Shown here piece by piece: positions 1-31,891 of a stretch of DNA of 64,000 bases; within the stretch, counting starts at the first letter, position 1, and each line of letters opens with the position of its first letter. Origin of the DNA: Pogonophryne albipinna (Eukaryota; Chordata; Actinopteri; Perciformes; Artedidraconidae); the NCBI GenBank assembly GCA_028583405.1, contig CM053263.1:1879215-1943214 (forward strand), written 5' to 3'. A program made the translations under genes and the position numbers. Under the pieces are notes generated by a model. That model was not told where the DNA came from, did not search any database, and saw only the letters and a list, made by a program, of their open reading frames with translations.

Positions 1-83
1 TGCATACCTGCACACTGACAACAGCAAACAAATGATCCATCTTTTGAGTGTTTGAGAGAAAGAGTTGACTAACTCTAAGGGAT

Positions 84-1505
84 TTAACCTCTTAAGCCCG
101 AAGGTCCCCCCAGTGGACCCCCCCCACAGTTTTTTTTCGAGACTATGTCTCAGGGCTTCTTAACATTTATGAAACTATTAATGTTTCATACCCTTTTAAA
201 GGTAAGAAACTCCGCTAACTGACAATAAGAACAATTTTTAGCTAAAAAAAACACAAGAGTAATACCAAGCCTTTGAATTAGCATTGAGCGAAAAAATGCT
301 AACTAATGCTAACGCTTTTTTACACAGAACTCACGGTAGAAATGCCCTTATTACTATCTTAACTGCACAAACAAGATATACGATTTAAAGCTGAGACTCC
401 ACAGATTCCAGACATGTAATATCATCACTGTACGCCCCCGAATTGCGGAGCTATCAGCCAGAAAAGAGAAAGTAAACAACATCCGGTTTAAAAAATATTA
501 CAATAATTTCGTCTTACCTTTTTTGATTTGTGATCAAAAGTTGTGTTCAACGGAATAAAAACGCCGCTCAAGGTTAATCCAATGTCTTTGTGTCACGTAG
601 AAATTTTGACTGATAATTCATCATCATATTTATGGCAATATACTGGGTATAAAGTTTTGCAGTCCAGGCGTGCACTTTCAGATATGCTTTGTTCACTTCT
701 CTATTACGTCCGCAATGGTAATGTTTACGTGGATTTGGGAACTGCCCATCGATTCTATTGGTTCTGATGGTTAAGAAAAAGGTGTAAATCACACGAATCG
801 ACCAATGGGTTCCAGAGATATGGTCCTGCGTAAAGTATAAAGAATGCCAGCCAGTTTAAGTACATTACGCAGCCGACTTCATGTATTGTTTACTACGTAA
901 CGAAGCAGAAATTGCAGGAGCACAGAGCGCACGGAGCACAGAGCGGACAGCAGATAACGGAATTGCAGTTTTATTTATTTTTCACAACAGTTGTATTTGG
1001 ATGGAATGAATACCTATAGTGATAATTCAAAGTAATAAAATGATTTTTACAGTGAAAAAGTTCAAATGGAACTGATGGTTCCCAAATTACCCAGAGGTGA
1101 GTCCGCCTGGACTTTATTTTTCTAAACCTCTCTAAAAAGGTCCAATTTAACTTGTTTTGCATCAATCTTGATACAGGGTACTTATTATATGTTATAGTTT
1201 GGATTCCTAAAGCTTTTAGTCTACTAACCAATCATTCAAGGGTGGTTTTTACTATAAGTAATGGATTTTTTTTAGGCGGACATTAGAATGTACATGTTTT
1301 TACTATGTTCCATCTGAATTTACTTTAAAATAAAAACATCTATATTGATTCTGACACTTCTACATCCAACTCACAGATGTAACCTTGCTTTGAGAGAAAA
1401 GATTATTAATTTACCCCTTTTAGAAGTGAAGATATAGTCTTTGTTGTGTTAGTGGCATTTTCGAGCCTGAAACCTGAAAAACAGGCTCAGGGCTTAAGAG
1501 GTTAA
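84..1505. mobile_element. piggyBac-like non-autonomous DNA transposon (TTAA-flanked)
   Basis: TTAA occurs at both borders (84-87 and 1502-1505). Directly inside are perfect 12-bp inverted ends, CCTCTTAAGCCC at 88-99 and its complement at 1490-1501. TTAA target duplication and termini beginning CC are hallmarks of the piggyBac superfamily. Both ends carry a subterminal hairpin: GGTCC/GGACC within 103-119, and GAGCCTG/CAGGCTC within 1463-1488. No transposase is recognisable; the longest ORF inside is 86 codons with no known motif. At about 1.4 kb it is probably a deletion derivative moved by a transposase encoded elsewhere. Confidence 0.65.
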
Positions 1506-6623
<5,118 letters not shown>

Positions 6624-6857
6624 ATGAGTGGGAGGATAAGCTTAGCAATATAAGAATGTGCAAATAAAGCGAAACAAACAAACAGGTGCTGTAAGATGCA
6701 GCTGATGTTTGCAAGAGGCATAATTCATGTAGAATCTAATGAAAGCTTCCAAATACAGATTATATCAACACATGGAAAATAAATGTGTAGTCTTTCCTCC
6801 CTGACTGGCTGCTGGCATTTACTGCAAGGAAGAGAGAGAATGACCCAGTTGTGAGGC

Positions 6858-6861
<4 letters not shown>

Positions 6862-6896
<35 letters not shown>
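6862..6896. repeat. (GA)n microsatellite
   Basis: About 17 GA units between unique flanks. Confidence 0.95.
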
Positions 6897-6898
<2 letters not shown>

Positions 6899-7891
6899 GA
6901 AGGAAAAAGAAAAGTTGTGTGGGTGCAACAGTCACCCCCAGGAGACCTCAAGTGTGCAGTGATTGGCTACAGGCGTGCAGGGAGAAGGGGGGGAGGCAGG
7001 GGCTCACCTGCAGTGGTGTGTCCTCTATAGCTGCACGGACTCTGCCATTAATCATAAAGACTTGGAGAGGGGAGGTAAGTCAGAAAGGAAAGGATGGAAA
7101 TATAGAAGAGAGAAAGAGGCAAACAAATGAAATAAATACGGATGAGTTGCTCCTATGAATCTGAAGATGAGAGTTATTGTAGAAGTATTGGTGCTCTACC
7201 GCTGATACAAAAAGGGAAGAAAATGGATCTGCTTCAGCCAGTCATCCATCAGCGATTTTGAGAAAATCCATTACACCCAAAGTGATGAAAGTTGGTGTCG
7301 AGTGGAATGAAGAAGAAAGAGAGACATACTGGACGAGGAGAACATTGCTTCTTATAAAGCAGCCCTGGGATAAGGACATGAATCTTCACTTGTCCTTGAT
7401 CATCATGAACCTTAGGTTATGACTCACTGAACCATAATAATGATATGGGAGTCATTGATGGGAGATTACACAATAGCCTTGGCAGGGTTACTGTCAGCCA
7501 TCCATTAAGCGAGCTACACAGCAACACACTGTGTGACTAGTTGCTAGACGTGGTATTGATTTTCTACTGCTGAAGCATCATCGCCTTGCAATTACTTGGT
7601 CCTCGCACACAGGCAAATGCCAATGCGTGAAACAAGATTGAAATGATAATTTTGTTGGTGTGCAGCTAATAAAAACTTTTTCTATACCGTTTAATTAACA
7701 ATAAATTACTTTTAGGAATTGTTAATTAGGTGTTGGAGAGTCCTTGCCTTCACAGCCTGCTGCACAAGAGTAATTAATGCCAATTCAAGCGCTTCATCCA
7801 AAGCAGTGGTGGGCTCCTTCAGCAGCAGCCACAGAGGGGGATTCTTAACTGTCAGCCACCTTTGACATGAGTAGTCTATGTAAATGTGTAG

Positions 7892-10510
<2,619 letters not shown>

Positions 10511-10604
<94 letters not shown>

Positions 10605-10612
10605 TGTGTGTG
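10511..10612. repeat. (GT)n microsatellite, left of the telomere-like module
   Basis: GT repeat of about 100 bp with one GA interruption near 10602. Confidence 0.98.
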
Positions 10613-17402
<6,790 letters not shown>

Positions 17403-17606
17403 CACACAACTCTCCCCCCTGCAAATGCAGCCGACTCAGCTGATATGCCTGAAAGTCAATCTGCCTCACTACTACTATCCTTCCTCCAATCCAGCAGTCC
17501 CCAATTCCCAGCCCTTACTCCACATTCTAACAGAGGGAAACCAAATCTCTGCCTCCATCAATTCAGCCACCTCTGCCATCCTTCATCCTGTATTCCTGCT
17601 CCTTAC

Positions 17607-17789
17607 CTTCTTGACGCGTCCGTTTTTTGTGCCCACGAAGACCAGCGAGTGGTTCTTGTAGACGTATGCAATGACGGAGGTCATTTTGTCAACAGCGTCG
17701 GTTAAGAGAGGCTTGCCATGCACCATCTCAGACACGCCCAGCGGCGCATTCATGTCCAGGCCACAAAAGTCATCGTCAATGGTCAACAG
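17607..17789 (-). CDS. plxna4: Plexin-A4 coding exon 3: C-terminal part of the sema domain
   Basis: This 183-nt exon encodes 61 residues (415-475 when joined to exon 2), starting LLTIDDDFCGLDMNAPLG and ending GTKNGRVKK. The acceptor is a pyrimidine-rich tract ending ATGCAG at 17790-17791, and the donor is AAG|GTAAGG at 17605-17606. Both ends are phase 0, so the exon joins exon 2 as PCSSA-LLTIDDD without disturbing the frame. DDxFCGLDMNAPLG and MTSVIAYVYKNHS match what I know of PLXNA4; other A plexins differ in the Y-K-N-H-S stretch. It forms late blades of the sema propeller. The reading frame runs through the donor for a few codons (VRSRNTG) and then stops, as expected for intron. The next exon (end of sema and PSI domain) is not in the window. 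Confidence 0.93.
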
Positions 17790-18242
17790 CTGCATTGGAG
17801 GGAAAGACGACAAAGGAATACATTAAAAAAAAATTGATTTAGTTTCTCTCATTATTAATGTGTAGAAGCCAAATTCCCCTTAATAATAATGTTTTTTGTT
17901 GCCCTAAAAGATGTTCAGTGTATTCACTTTTTGCTTTGGGATAAGTACATGTGTTTGTTATAATATTTCATCATGGAAATCCAATATTAAGCCTTGAGGG
18001 GGGCACTTTCTTTCAGCCTTTAACACTCCTATAAGAGGGCAGCTATAGCAAGGTTTCATGTGAGGCTTTAAGAATGGCGGTAACATAATAAGTGACCACA
18101 CTCAATTGTCAATTCATCATCATATTATACAAATTATTTGTAGTAATAGCAAGCTATTGGAGTTGTTGTATGAAATCTACTTATAAATAATATCGGATCT
18201 TGATAGTCTTTGTTTTTTTACAGCAACATGTAGGGTCTAACT

Positions 18243-18629
18243 CAGGGGTCTCAAACTCAAGGCCCGGGGGCCAAATCCGGCCCGCGACTTCATTTGATGT
18301 GGCCCTGCAAGAGCTTGCAAAGAATTTAATACGTTTATTATACGGTTACATTCCACTTTACAGAAGCTCGTTGCCCATAAACTACATGTCCCACAATGCA
18401 TCTCGTTTTGTGACATGTGCGCTGAAGAGACTTTCAATTATTTGCCCTGGACTTCTGCTTTCAGACGTAGTTAATTACTAAGTTATTATCCTATCCGAAA
18501 ATAATCCAATTCAGAGGCAATAATGTAATATAATACATTATATATATATATTATATAGTTACAACCGGCCCTTTGAGTGCAACCTTTATGCGAATGTGGC
18601 CCGCGATGAAATTGAGTTTGACACCCCTG
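18243..18629. mobile_element. hAT-type MITE with perfect 8-bp target duplication
   Basis: The 387-bp element begins CAGGGGTCTCAAACTCAA and ends TTGAGTTTGACACCCCTG, giving imperfect inverted ends. It is flanked by the exact 8-bp direct repeat GTCTAACT (18235-18242 and 18630-18637). CAGGGG termini and 8-bp duplications are hallmarks of hAT transposons. The interior has GGCCCGGGGGCC-like and GGCCCGCGA motifs near the ends and an AT-rich centre with a TATATATA run. There is no transposase ORF, so it is non-autonomous. Confidence 0.9.
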
Positions 18630-18637
18630 GTCTAACT

Positions 18638-21556
18638 GCATACACAATAATTAGAGCCTCAAGGCAACCTGGTCTGATGAATGAAGAGTTAACTCAGGAT
18701 TAATGAATATAAGAATCAATATTTTGTGTCCGATATTTCTGGAAGTGACAGTTATGGATAGGGGGGAGGTCAACAAAGGAGACACAGTTTGAATATGAGA
18801 TAGAACATGTCAGCATTTGTATGCCAGTGTGATTCTGCTCGTTCACAAGAAACGGAAAATGTGGAAAGGAGTAGGAAAGAGATGAAGATGGAAGAAGACT
18901 GCAGTCAGGCTCCAGCTCTGTAATAGTGCCAGAGGCTGCTCTGTCAGGCACAATTCCCCACCGTCCACCCAACACAACAGCAACTGCAGAAATGCCAGTG
19001 CGGCAAGATATTCAATGTGAAATGATTCAAAGTGAACTGGGTGAAATACAAATAAATTCTGCATCGTCACACTGAGGCAAATCCCTGCAATGCATCTAAA
19101 TATATATACAATCTGAGTCAGAGAAGGGAGAAATACAAGCCTTGATGGAGGTTCATCTGTTATGCTTTCAGTGTGGACATGCTGCTGTGATTTTGTTATT
19201 AGATACAGAGGGGTGTGTTTCATGTAGAGTGCCTCTCTACATTGTGTCCTTGCATGCATGTGTGTTCTCCTGCGGGGTGATACTCATACCAGTCACTGGG
19301 GGCAAAATGACTTATGGCTTTTGATAAGAGAATAATGGTGCTGGGGATTGGTCATTATTCTGTGTGTATGGAGATTTGAAACACTGGGTTTAGGACTGAC
19401 GCAGGCATTGCTCTTGATTAATTGCTTGGCAATGTGGTGTGGGTTGCTATGAAGAATGAGGACTTGGGAGTTGACACCGTCTTTACGTTCCTTCAAAATG
19501 AACAAAAAATGTTCGGTAGTAAGGGGAGTGGGTATGAGTTATGAAATATGAGGATTTATATGACCTGATGACAAGTAATTGTTTGCAGACTGATTTGAAT
19601 GTTCAAATTAAGCCCTTGGTTTGATATGAATGCTTAAGCATGCATTGGTTGAATTATAACCCAAATATAATAATAGCTAGAATGTGAAACAAAAAGACCT
19701 TGTCAGGTTAGGCAAAGCAAAAGATTGTGATGTCAGAGTTTTAGCTTAAGGCAAGTTATCTAGACCGTACAAAGAAGTATCCTTCCTTCAGAAGACAAAG
19801 GTGAATATGCTTCCTTGAGATGTTGGCTCTCATTTGCCTTAAAACCTATCGAACCATTTCAAATCAGCAGCATGGTGGTTTGAACTGTCAGAGGTTGGGC
19901 GCTCTGGGGAGCAGAGGGTCTTTTAGTTTATGTCTTATTTTTCGTTTTTCCTCCTGGAAGTGCACCCCCTGGGCTTTCGATCAATCTTGCAAGCACCAAG
20001 TGTCTCCTCACAACCTTTCAGTAAAGGCCATCATCATCAGAAGCCTCAGACTGGGCCACAGAGGAAAAATGAGGACTGCTTTCATTAGACAAATGGAGCA
20101 TGGCCGGTCTAGAGCACAATGAGCTTTAGGCCATAACATGGTGACATAACATATGAAGTGGTATAGATGATCGATGGAGGTGACCTGAATGTGGGTCAAG
20201 TTCATGTCATATGGTTAGAGGGTTGAGATGAGGACAAAAAGGAGTCAGGTGAAAGACAAGTGGAGAAGGGTGAGATGATAAATAAGAATGCAAGAGCTAC
20301 TGAAGAGAGTCAACAAAGATGAATATTGATGCAAGGGGAAAAAAAACAGTTAAGTGGACATTCTTTCCTTGAATTCCCTCCCTCTACTCGCCTTTCTCCC
20401 CCCTGACCTTTTCAGAATGAGCTGTTGTCAAGAATTCACTCTCTACAGGTCATGTAGATGGCTCACTGTTAGATGAATGGAGCTCTGAAGAGAACCAGGG
20501 TCACTACGTGAAATAACAGTGACGTATCACACTGGTTTGCCGTCCGTCCCCTCCTCTCTCTTATTTGAGACAACAACCATCTTTCCAAAATTGATATCCA
20601 CTATAGTGTCAGTATGTATGTCCACTGTGAGTTCTCTCCAGTTACCACTAAAGCTTGTATCTATGCATTTGTTAATATTCATTGTTTTTATGACAGAAAG
20701 AAACCCCCTCTCTGTGTTACCATCAGTTATAAAGGAGCCTCATCATCCATAGGTTGAAAGGTTAACAGGGTCTATCACACGCAAAACGGGTACTTTGTTG
20801 TATTGGGAGAGTCGATGATTGAATGTGGCCTCAAAAGATAAAATGTGAAGCCATTTCTCCAAAGATTGATTACTTTTCTAAAAGAGCAAAAGTGGTTTTC
20901 AACATTAAAAATCACTTTATATTATCTGTGAGTTTCTGTCAACACATTGTGTCTGTAAGTAAAGGGTGATGTTATGAGCTATTGTGTGTGTATATGTGTT
21001 TTTATCTTGTCACTGACATATGCTTTAATATTTCTACTAGTTGCCAATCACAGCTGCCATCTCTGTCCCGCATTCTGCAATCATATGAAATATACTTTGT
21101 CTGTCAGGAGGCAGACGCATTTTCGTTACAGCACCACCATAACATGACATTTGCAGTTGTGAAGACAGGCACGTCTCGGAATACCAAATAATATGAATGC
21201 AGCCCATGACATTGTCTGCCAATAACACACTGCTGTCAAAGCTCCCATCACGTTTTATGTGTTTTTCTGTTCCCTCAATCCACCTCATTAAAAGCATATT
21301 CCAACACAGGGTTTTTAGTTTTCACAGCTTTTTCTCTGTCAAACATTTCAGTCCAACTTTTGATTTGACTTTTGCTAGTTTTCAGTGGAACACTTTTATT
21401 CTCAGATGCTTTTTTGATTTGTACAATTTCAGCATAGACAGAAGTGATCGATTGTTGTAGGAAACAAGGAAAAGGTTTAGATATTCCCATGCTTAACGAG
21501 TCGTTAAGACTGCTCGCGTATAGATGAATTGAATACGTCACAAAGGACTGCTGTTC
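18638..21556. other. Intron 2 unique sequence
   Basis: I see no gene or mobile element. ORFs up to 138 codons (18843-19259, minus) have no recognisable domain. Confidence 0.6.
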
Positions 21557-21560
21557 TTAA

Positions 21561-22472
21561 AGCCCCTGTCACACTGTCCCGAAGTTGACACCCGATGGAC
21601 ACACGAATATGGAATTGTGAATTTCGCACGAAGATGGCCCTGAACCACACACGAAGGCAACATTTACATACAACTGCAACGAAAGTAACACAAACAATTA
21701 TGTTAAAGTACTATGATACAGTACTGATATTTTCAGACTTTGTTCTTTACTTTATCCGTCTTTATATGTAGAAGATATTAAGTTTTCTCCGTCATGTTGT
21801 TTCCATAGCAACAACAACTTTCTGTCAACTCGCCTTCAAAATAATATATTATATCCTTTTTAGTTTCACAGAACACAAATTGGGTTATTTACATAATATG
21901 TTTACATGATTTTGTTGTGCAATAAAACAACCCGATGGACACACGATAAAGGAAATGTTCAAATTCGGCTCTGATCGTAGCAACATCTGGCCATTCGTGC
22001 GGGCATCTTAAGCCATCGTATGATCGCTGGTGGAGTTTGTCAGGCTCCGGCAGAAACTTCGTGAGCGGTGGCAAAATCTTTGGCATGCCAAAAAATTGCC
22101 GAAGGACCTTGCGAAGATTCATTTTGTTGAATTTGTGTGTCCATTTTGCCCTTCGTAAGGCCATCGTGAGGGCATCTTGTTATCATCGGTGCCATCGGGC
22201 ATTCGCCCCGATCAGAGTGAGGGTGAATGCACCGATGATAACACGAAGGTGACACGATTTGACAAGATGCCCTCACGAGTGCCTCACGAGTGCCTTACGA
22301 AGTTGCCGCTCACGAAGTTGCTGCCGGAGCCTGATAAACTCCACCGGCGGTCATACGATGGCTTAGATGCCCTCACGAATGGCCCGATGTTGCTACGATC
22401 ACAGCCGAATTTGAACATTTCCTTTATCGTGTGTCCATCGGGTGTCATTTTCGGGACAGTGTGACAGGGGCT
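21561..22472. mobile_element. Foldback-type DNA element with long nested inverted repeats
   Basis: The outer ends are 46-bp inverted repeats (21561-21606 and 22427-22472) matching at 44 of 46 positions, starting AGCCCCTGTCACACTG. Inside, a long imperfect palindrome runs from 21931 to 22442 (CCCGATGGACACACGATAAA and its complement at the borders) to an inner 14-bp pair, GTTATCATCGGTGC (22179-22192) with its complement at 22229-22242. The left arm repeats the terminal motif twice, at about 21587 and 21931, separated by about 325 bp of unrelated sequence. TTAA lies at both borders (21557-21560 and 22472-22475), but offset by one base, so the target duplication is unsettled. No transposase is seen. 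Confidence 0.8.
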
Positions 22473-22689
22473 TAAATAAGATTGCTTAGGTATACTAACA
22501 CATTGCTTTCAATTATCCAATCAAGTTCTTATTCAAAGTAAAAAAGTTTTGGAAAACGTCTTATCCTTAATCCCTGAGTGCTGCTGATTATGATTTAATC
22601 AAATGATTATGTTGTACACATCTAAATATATATGTGCATACTTCCGATTAACCACTCAAAGGTCTGGAATTGACAAACTCAGTTCTTGC

Positions 22690-23100
22690 TCAGGGCTGAT
22701 GGGTATTTCTGCCAGCGTCCCGTAGCGTAGCAACATAGGAGGAAGACCGAGGGATCCTCCGTGAAGACAGAGGGACAGGAGAGCGGAGCCTCTGTATTTG
22801 GACAGAGGCCAGGCACTGAGGCAGAATCAGGTCACTCTCAGCCATATCCATCTCTGTGCTTCTGTTTGCCTGCCAGCCCCGGCACAAAGAGAGCTCTCTT
22901 CTGGACTGTGCGGAGGGATCAGCAGATACAGAGTGCAGAGAAGAAGAGGGGGCAGCGGGCGCGCGTGAAACAGAGAGAGAGAGTTGCTCAATGCGATTAG
23001 TGGGGAATGAAAGAGACCCGCTCTACAACGCTCTCTGATGCATGGCCTAATCTGGGCTTGCACTGATGTGAGGGCCCGTTCCATTGGCTGCAAGTTCACC
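22690..23100. promoter_or_regulatory. GC-richer island in intron 2, possible alternative promoter
   Basis: A locally GC-rich and CpG-containing stretch, including GGGCGCGCGTG near 22960, stands out from AT-rich intron. On the minus strand a CCAAT motif (AGCCAATGG, complement of about 23081-23089) sits at its upstream edge. No clear donor or coding ORF follows, so an internal promoter or enhancer is only a suggestion. Confidence 0.25.
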
Positions 23101-29681
<6,581 letters not shown>

Positions 29682-30923
29682 CGCACTGCTGCAGGGAATA
29701 TCTTTGACTTTGAGCCAGGCCAGGTCCAGTGTGCCTTCACCCTTGTAGCACGACTGCAGCCTCTCCTTGATTTTCTCATTGATCTTTCGCAGAGAGAAGA
29801 CACACAGTGCAGAGTCCTGCGACGCCTGACGTGGACGCCTCTTTTGGCCTTTTGAGAAAATGGTGAACAAAACATCATCATCCGGTTCCACATCTAGTGA
29901 GCGTGCCAGGATAGCACCAGCTTTGGAGAGGTAGGCCGCCTCGAGTAATCGGTACTCAACGTTGCCACTAATGCATCCAATAGGGACCTCCACGTAGGAG
30001 TTAAAGGCGGTGTCAGCCTTGCAGAGGCGGACTATCTTGGAGGTGTACACCTGTTCCCGACCAGTAGAGGATCCAGTAGTTGGCCCGTTCCCCATTTCCG
30101 GCTGCAAAGTCAGGAAGTACACAAAGTTCCCACTGGCAAAGCCATAAATGTAGTATATGTCAAAGTCTGGGATGACAGTGAAGGTGTCTGAAGGGATTTT
30201 AATCATAGAGGCCACAAACTCATCGTGGAAGACATAGGCAAACATGCCATCTTCCTCAGAGTTTCTGGCCAACTTGCGGCTAGAGATGGTAGGGAAGTAC
30301 TCTGGTTTGCCATCCACTGCTGTGGCTATAAAGAGCATGTCTGGAGAGGCATTCCCATATGACACAATGACGCCAAACACAGAGCCACTCTCGTTGACAC
30401 CAGAGAGGTAGTGCTCCTTCTTGTGGAAGGGCTCACCCAGTTTGAAGAGGTCATCTAGGCGGAGGAGTTTGCAGATGCCCTGGTAGAGGCTGCCACACGC
30501 TAGCAGCCGGTTCTCCCGATAGTCCATCAGGAGCATCTTGTTGACATTGTTGGTGAGCGATAACGGCTCACTGCAGGGCTGTACAATACGGGGTGGGTAG
30601 CACTTGCGGTTGTCTTCATCTGGACCAGTCTCATGGGACACCTGGACCTCCAGGCTGGGGGACAGTTTGTATATGCGATTAACAGCTCCCAAATAGACAT
30701 TGCCATTGCGATAGTCCACTGCAATATGGTTGAATTTCCACGCAGGGTTCTCAGCATGAAATGATGCATACTCGTCCTCCTGAAGGGATGCTGTGATCAC
30801 CTGGGAGCCGGCACTGTGGGCTTGTGCGGCTTGCACCACGGTTTGTGATGTCACAGGAAGCTCCAGACTGGACAGGAAGCAGTATACAAAAAAGCAGGTC
30901 CGTGTCCTCGTTAGGGACATCAT
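29682..30923 (-). CDS. plxna4: Plexin-A4 coding exon 2: start codon, signal peptide and most of the sema domain
   Basis: Plexin-A4 is a single-pass receptor for class 3/6 semaphorins (with neuropilins) in axon guidance; its sema domain binds ligand outside the cell. This exon encodes residues 1-414. Residues 1 to about 26 form a hydrophobic signal peptide, and the sema domain begins near residue 55-65. Plexin-A landmarks are visible: TGPDED at 99-104, KCYPPRIVQ at 107-115, [10 protein letters not shown] at 144-153, [20 protein letters not shown] at 168-187, FDIYYIYGF at 254-262, KERLQSCY at 386-393. N-glycosylation sequons lie at N177 and N191. The middle and end of the exon resemble vertebrate PLXNA4 more than PLXNA1, A2 or A3, as far as I can recall those proteins. 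The start at 30923 is supported because the frame upstream meets a TGA at 31020-31022 with no other in-frame ATG. A second ATG follows directly. The donor GCG|GTGAGT falls after residue 414 in phase 0. Paralog assignment is from memory, not alignment. Confidence 0.93.
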
Positions 30924-31027
30924 GGCTGTTCTCAGGCTGGGAGTGGTGAGGAGAGGGAAGGAGGCACAGTCCAGTGCTGTCGGCCAATCAAGATCAAGCC
31001 TCTCTTGAGATTGAGGACATCATGTAC
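30924..31027 (-). other. plxna4: 5' untranslated part of plxna4 exon 2
   Basis: On the minus strand, a pyrimidine run ending CCCTCTTTAG (AG at 31028-31029) gives an acceptor, so exon 2 would start at 31027 and carry 104 nt of leader before the ATG at 30923. The frame of the main ORF is closed by TGA at 31020-31022. A short upstream ORF lies at 30994-31023. Start of translation in the second exon after a non-coding first exon is the arrangement I know for vertebrate class A plexin genes. The exact acceptor has not been checked against RNA. Confidence 0.75.
30994..31023 (-). CDS. Upstream ORF (9 codons) in the plxna4 leader
   Basis: It starts with two adjacent ATG codons (31023-31021 and 31020-31018), reads MMSSISREA and stops at TGA (30996-30994), 70 nt before the main ATG and in a different frame. 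If the leader exon at about 51190-51374 is used, this would be the first AUG of the spliced region, because that leader stretch has no ATG. Such an ORF could lower translation of the receptor. It is seen in sequence only; whether it is translated is unknown. Confidence 0.45.
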   Translation of the reverse strand: MMSSISREA

Positions 31028-31857
31028 CTAAAGAGGGAAGAAAGAAAACCCAGTGAGCAACAGGAACACAAACATGAGCAAAACATTGCTACACATTCAA
31101 GGTAACATTTACATGGTATTGATAGATAAACATTATGCATATGATATGCATTATCTCGCACAGATTATAGCGCAGCAATTTAACAAAGAATAATGAGGAA
31201 AACGGGTGAAGAGGCCACACACTTGAGACAAGAAAAAGAAATGGGCTAGACAGAAAAATGTCACAGGCTGAGGCACAGTAGAGGTTTAAAAGGCAGTGTA
31301 GAGGGAGAGCTTTAGCCAATAGGATGAGTCCATGGATTGAAGAAGAGGACAGAAGAGGAGGAGTAATGCATGGTCTCAGAGGAGGTGATCAGCATGGCTC
31401 TGCACCATCTCTCTGCATGGACCCCTGCTCCTCTACGCCCCTCTATGCCTTTCTGTTACAGCCGCTATGCACCTAATTGATTCTCCCCTTGGAGTAGCAA
31501 TTTGCATGCTTTGGCGATTTCTCTCTTCTCTCCCAATAGGGTAGCTCACCTGCTGACACTGCTAGCAGAGAGAAAAGGACTTTCTTTCTATCTATAACTA
31601 CACACACACACACACAAACACTCACACAGAAACATGCACACGCACACAAAGTAGGTGGTTTATGGGCAGAAGAGGAACAATTAGGGAGGAAATGCAAGCG
31701 ATTGCAGAAATGAGCTTCCCTATAGTCCTTCGTTCATTTGTAAAGTCTCAGCATTAAACGTCCCACCACAGCAGACAGGCACACACACATGTGAAACCAT
31801 GCCAATTTAGTGAACATTTTGCATGTTGTGGCCAAGTAGAACTGTTCTATCTATACC

Positions 31858-31891
31858 GTCAAAGCAGCCAGCACGTCAAAGCAGCCAGCAC
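31858..31891. repeat. 17-bp tandem duplication
   Basis: GTCAAAGCAGCCAGCAC occurs twice in a row without mismatch. Confidence 0.95.
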
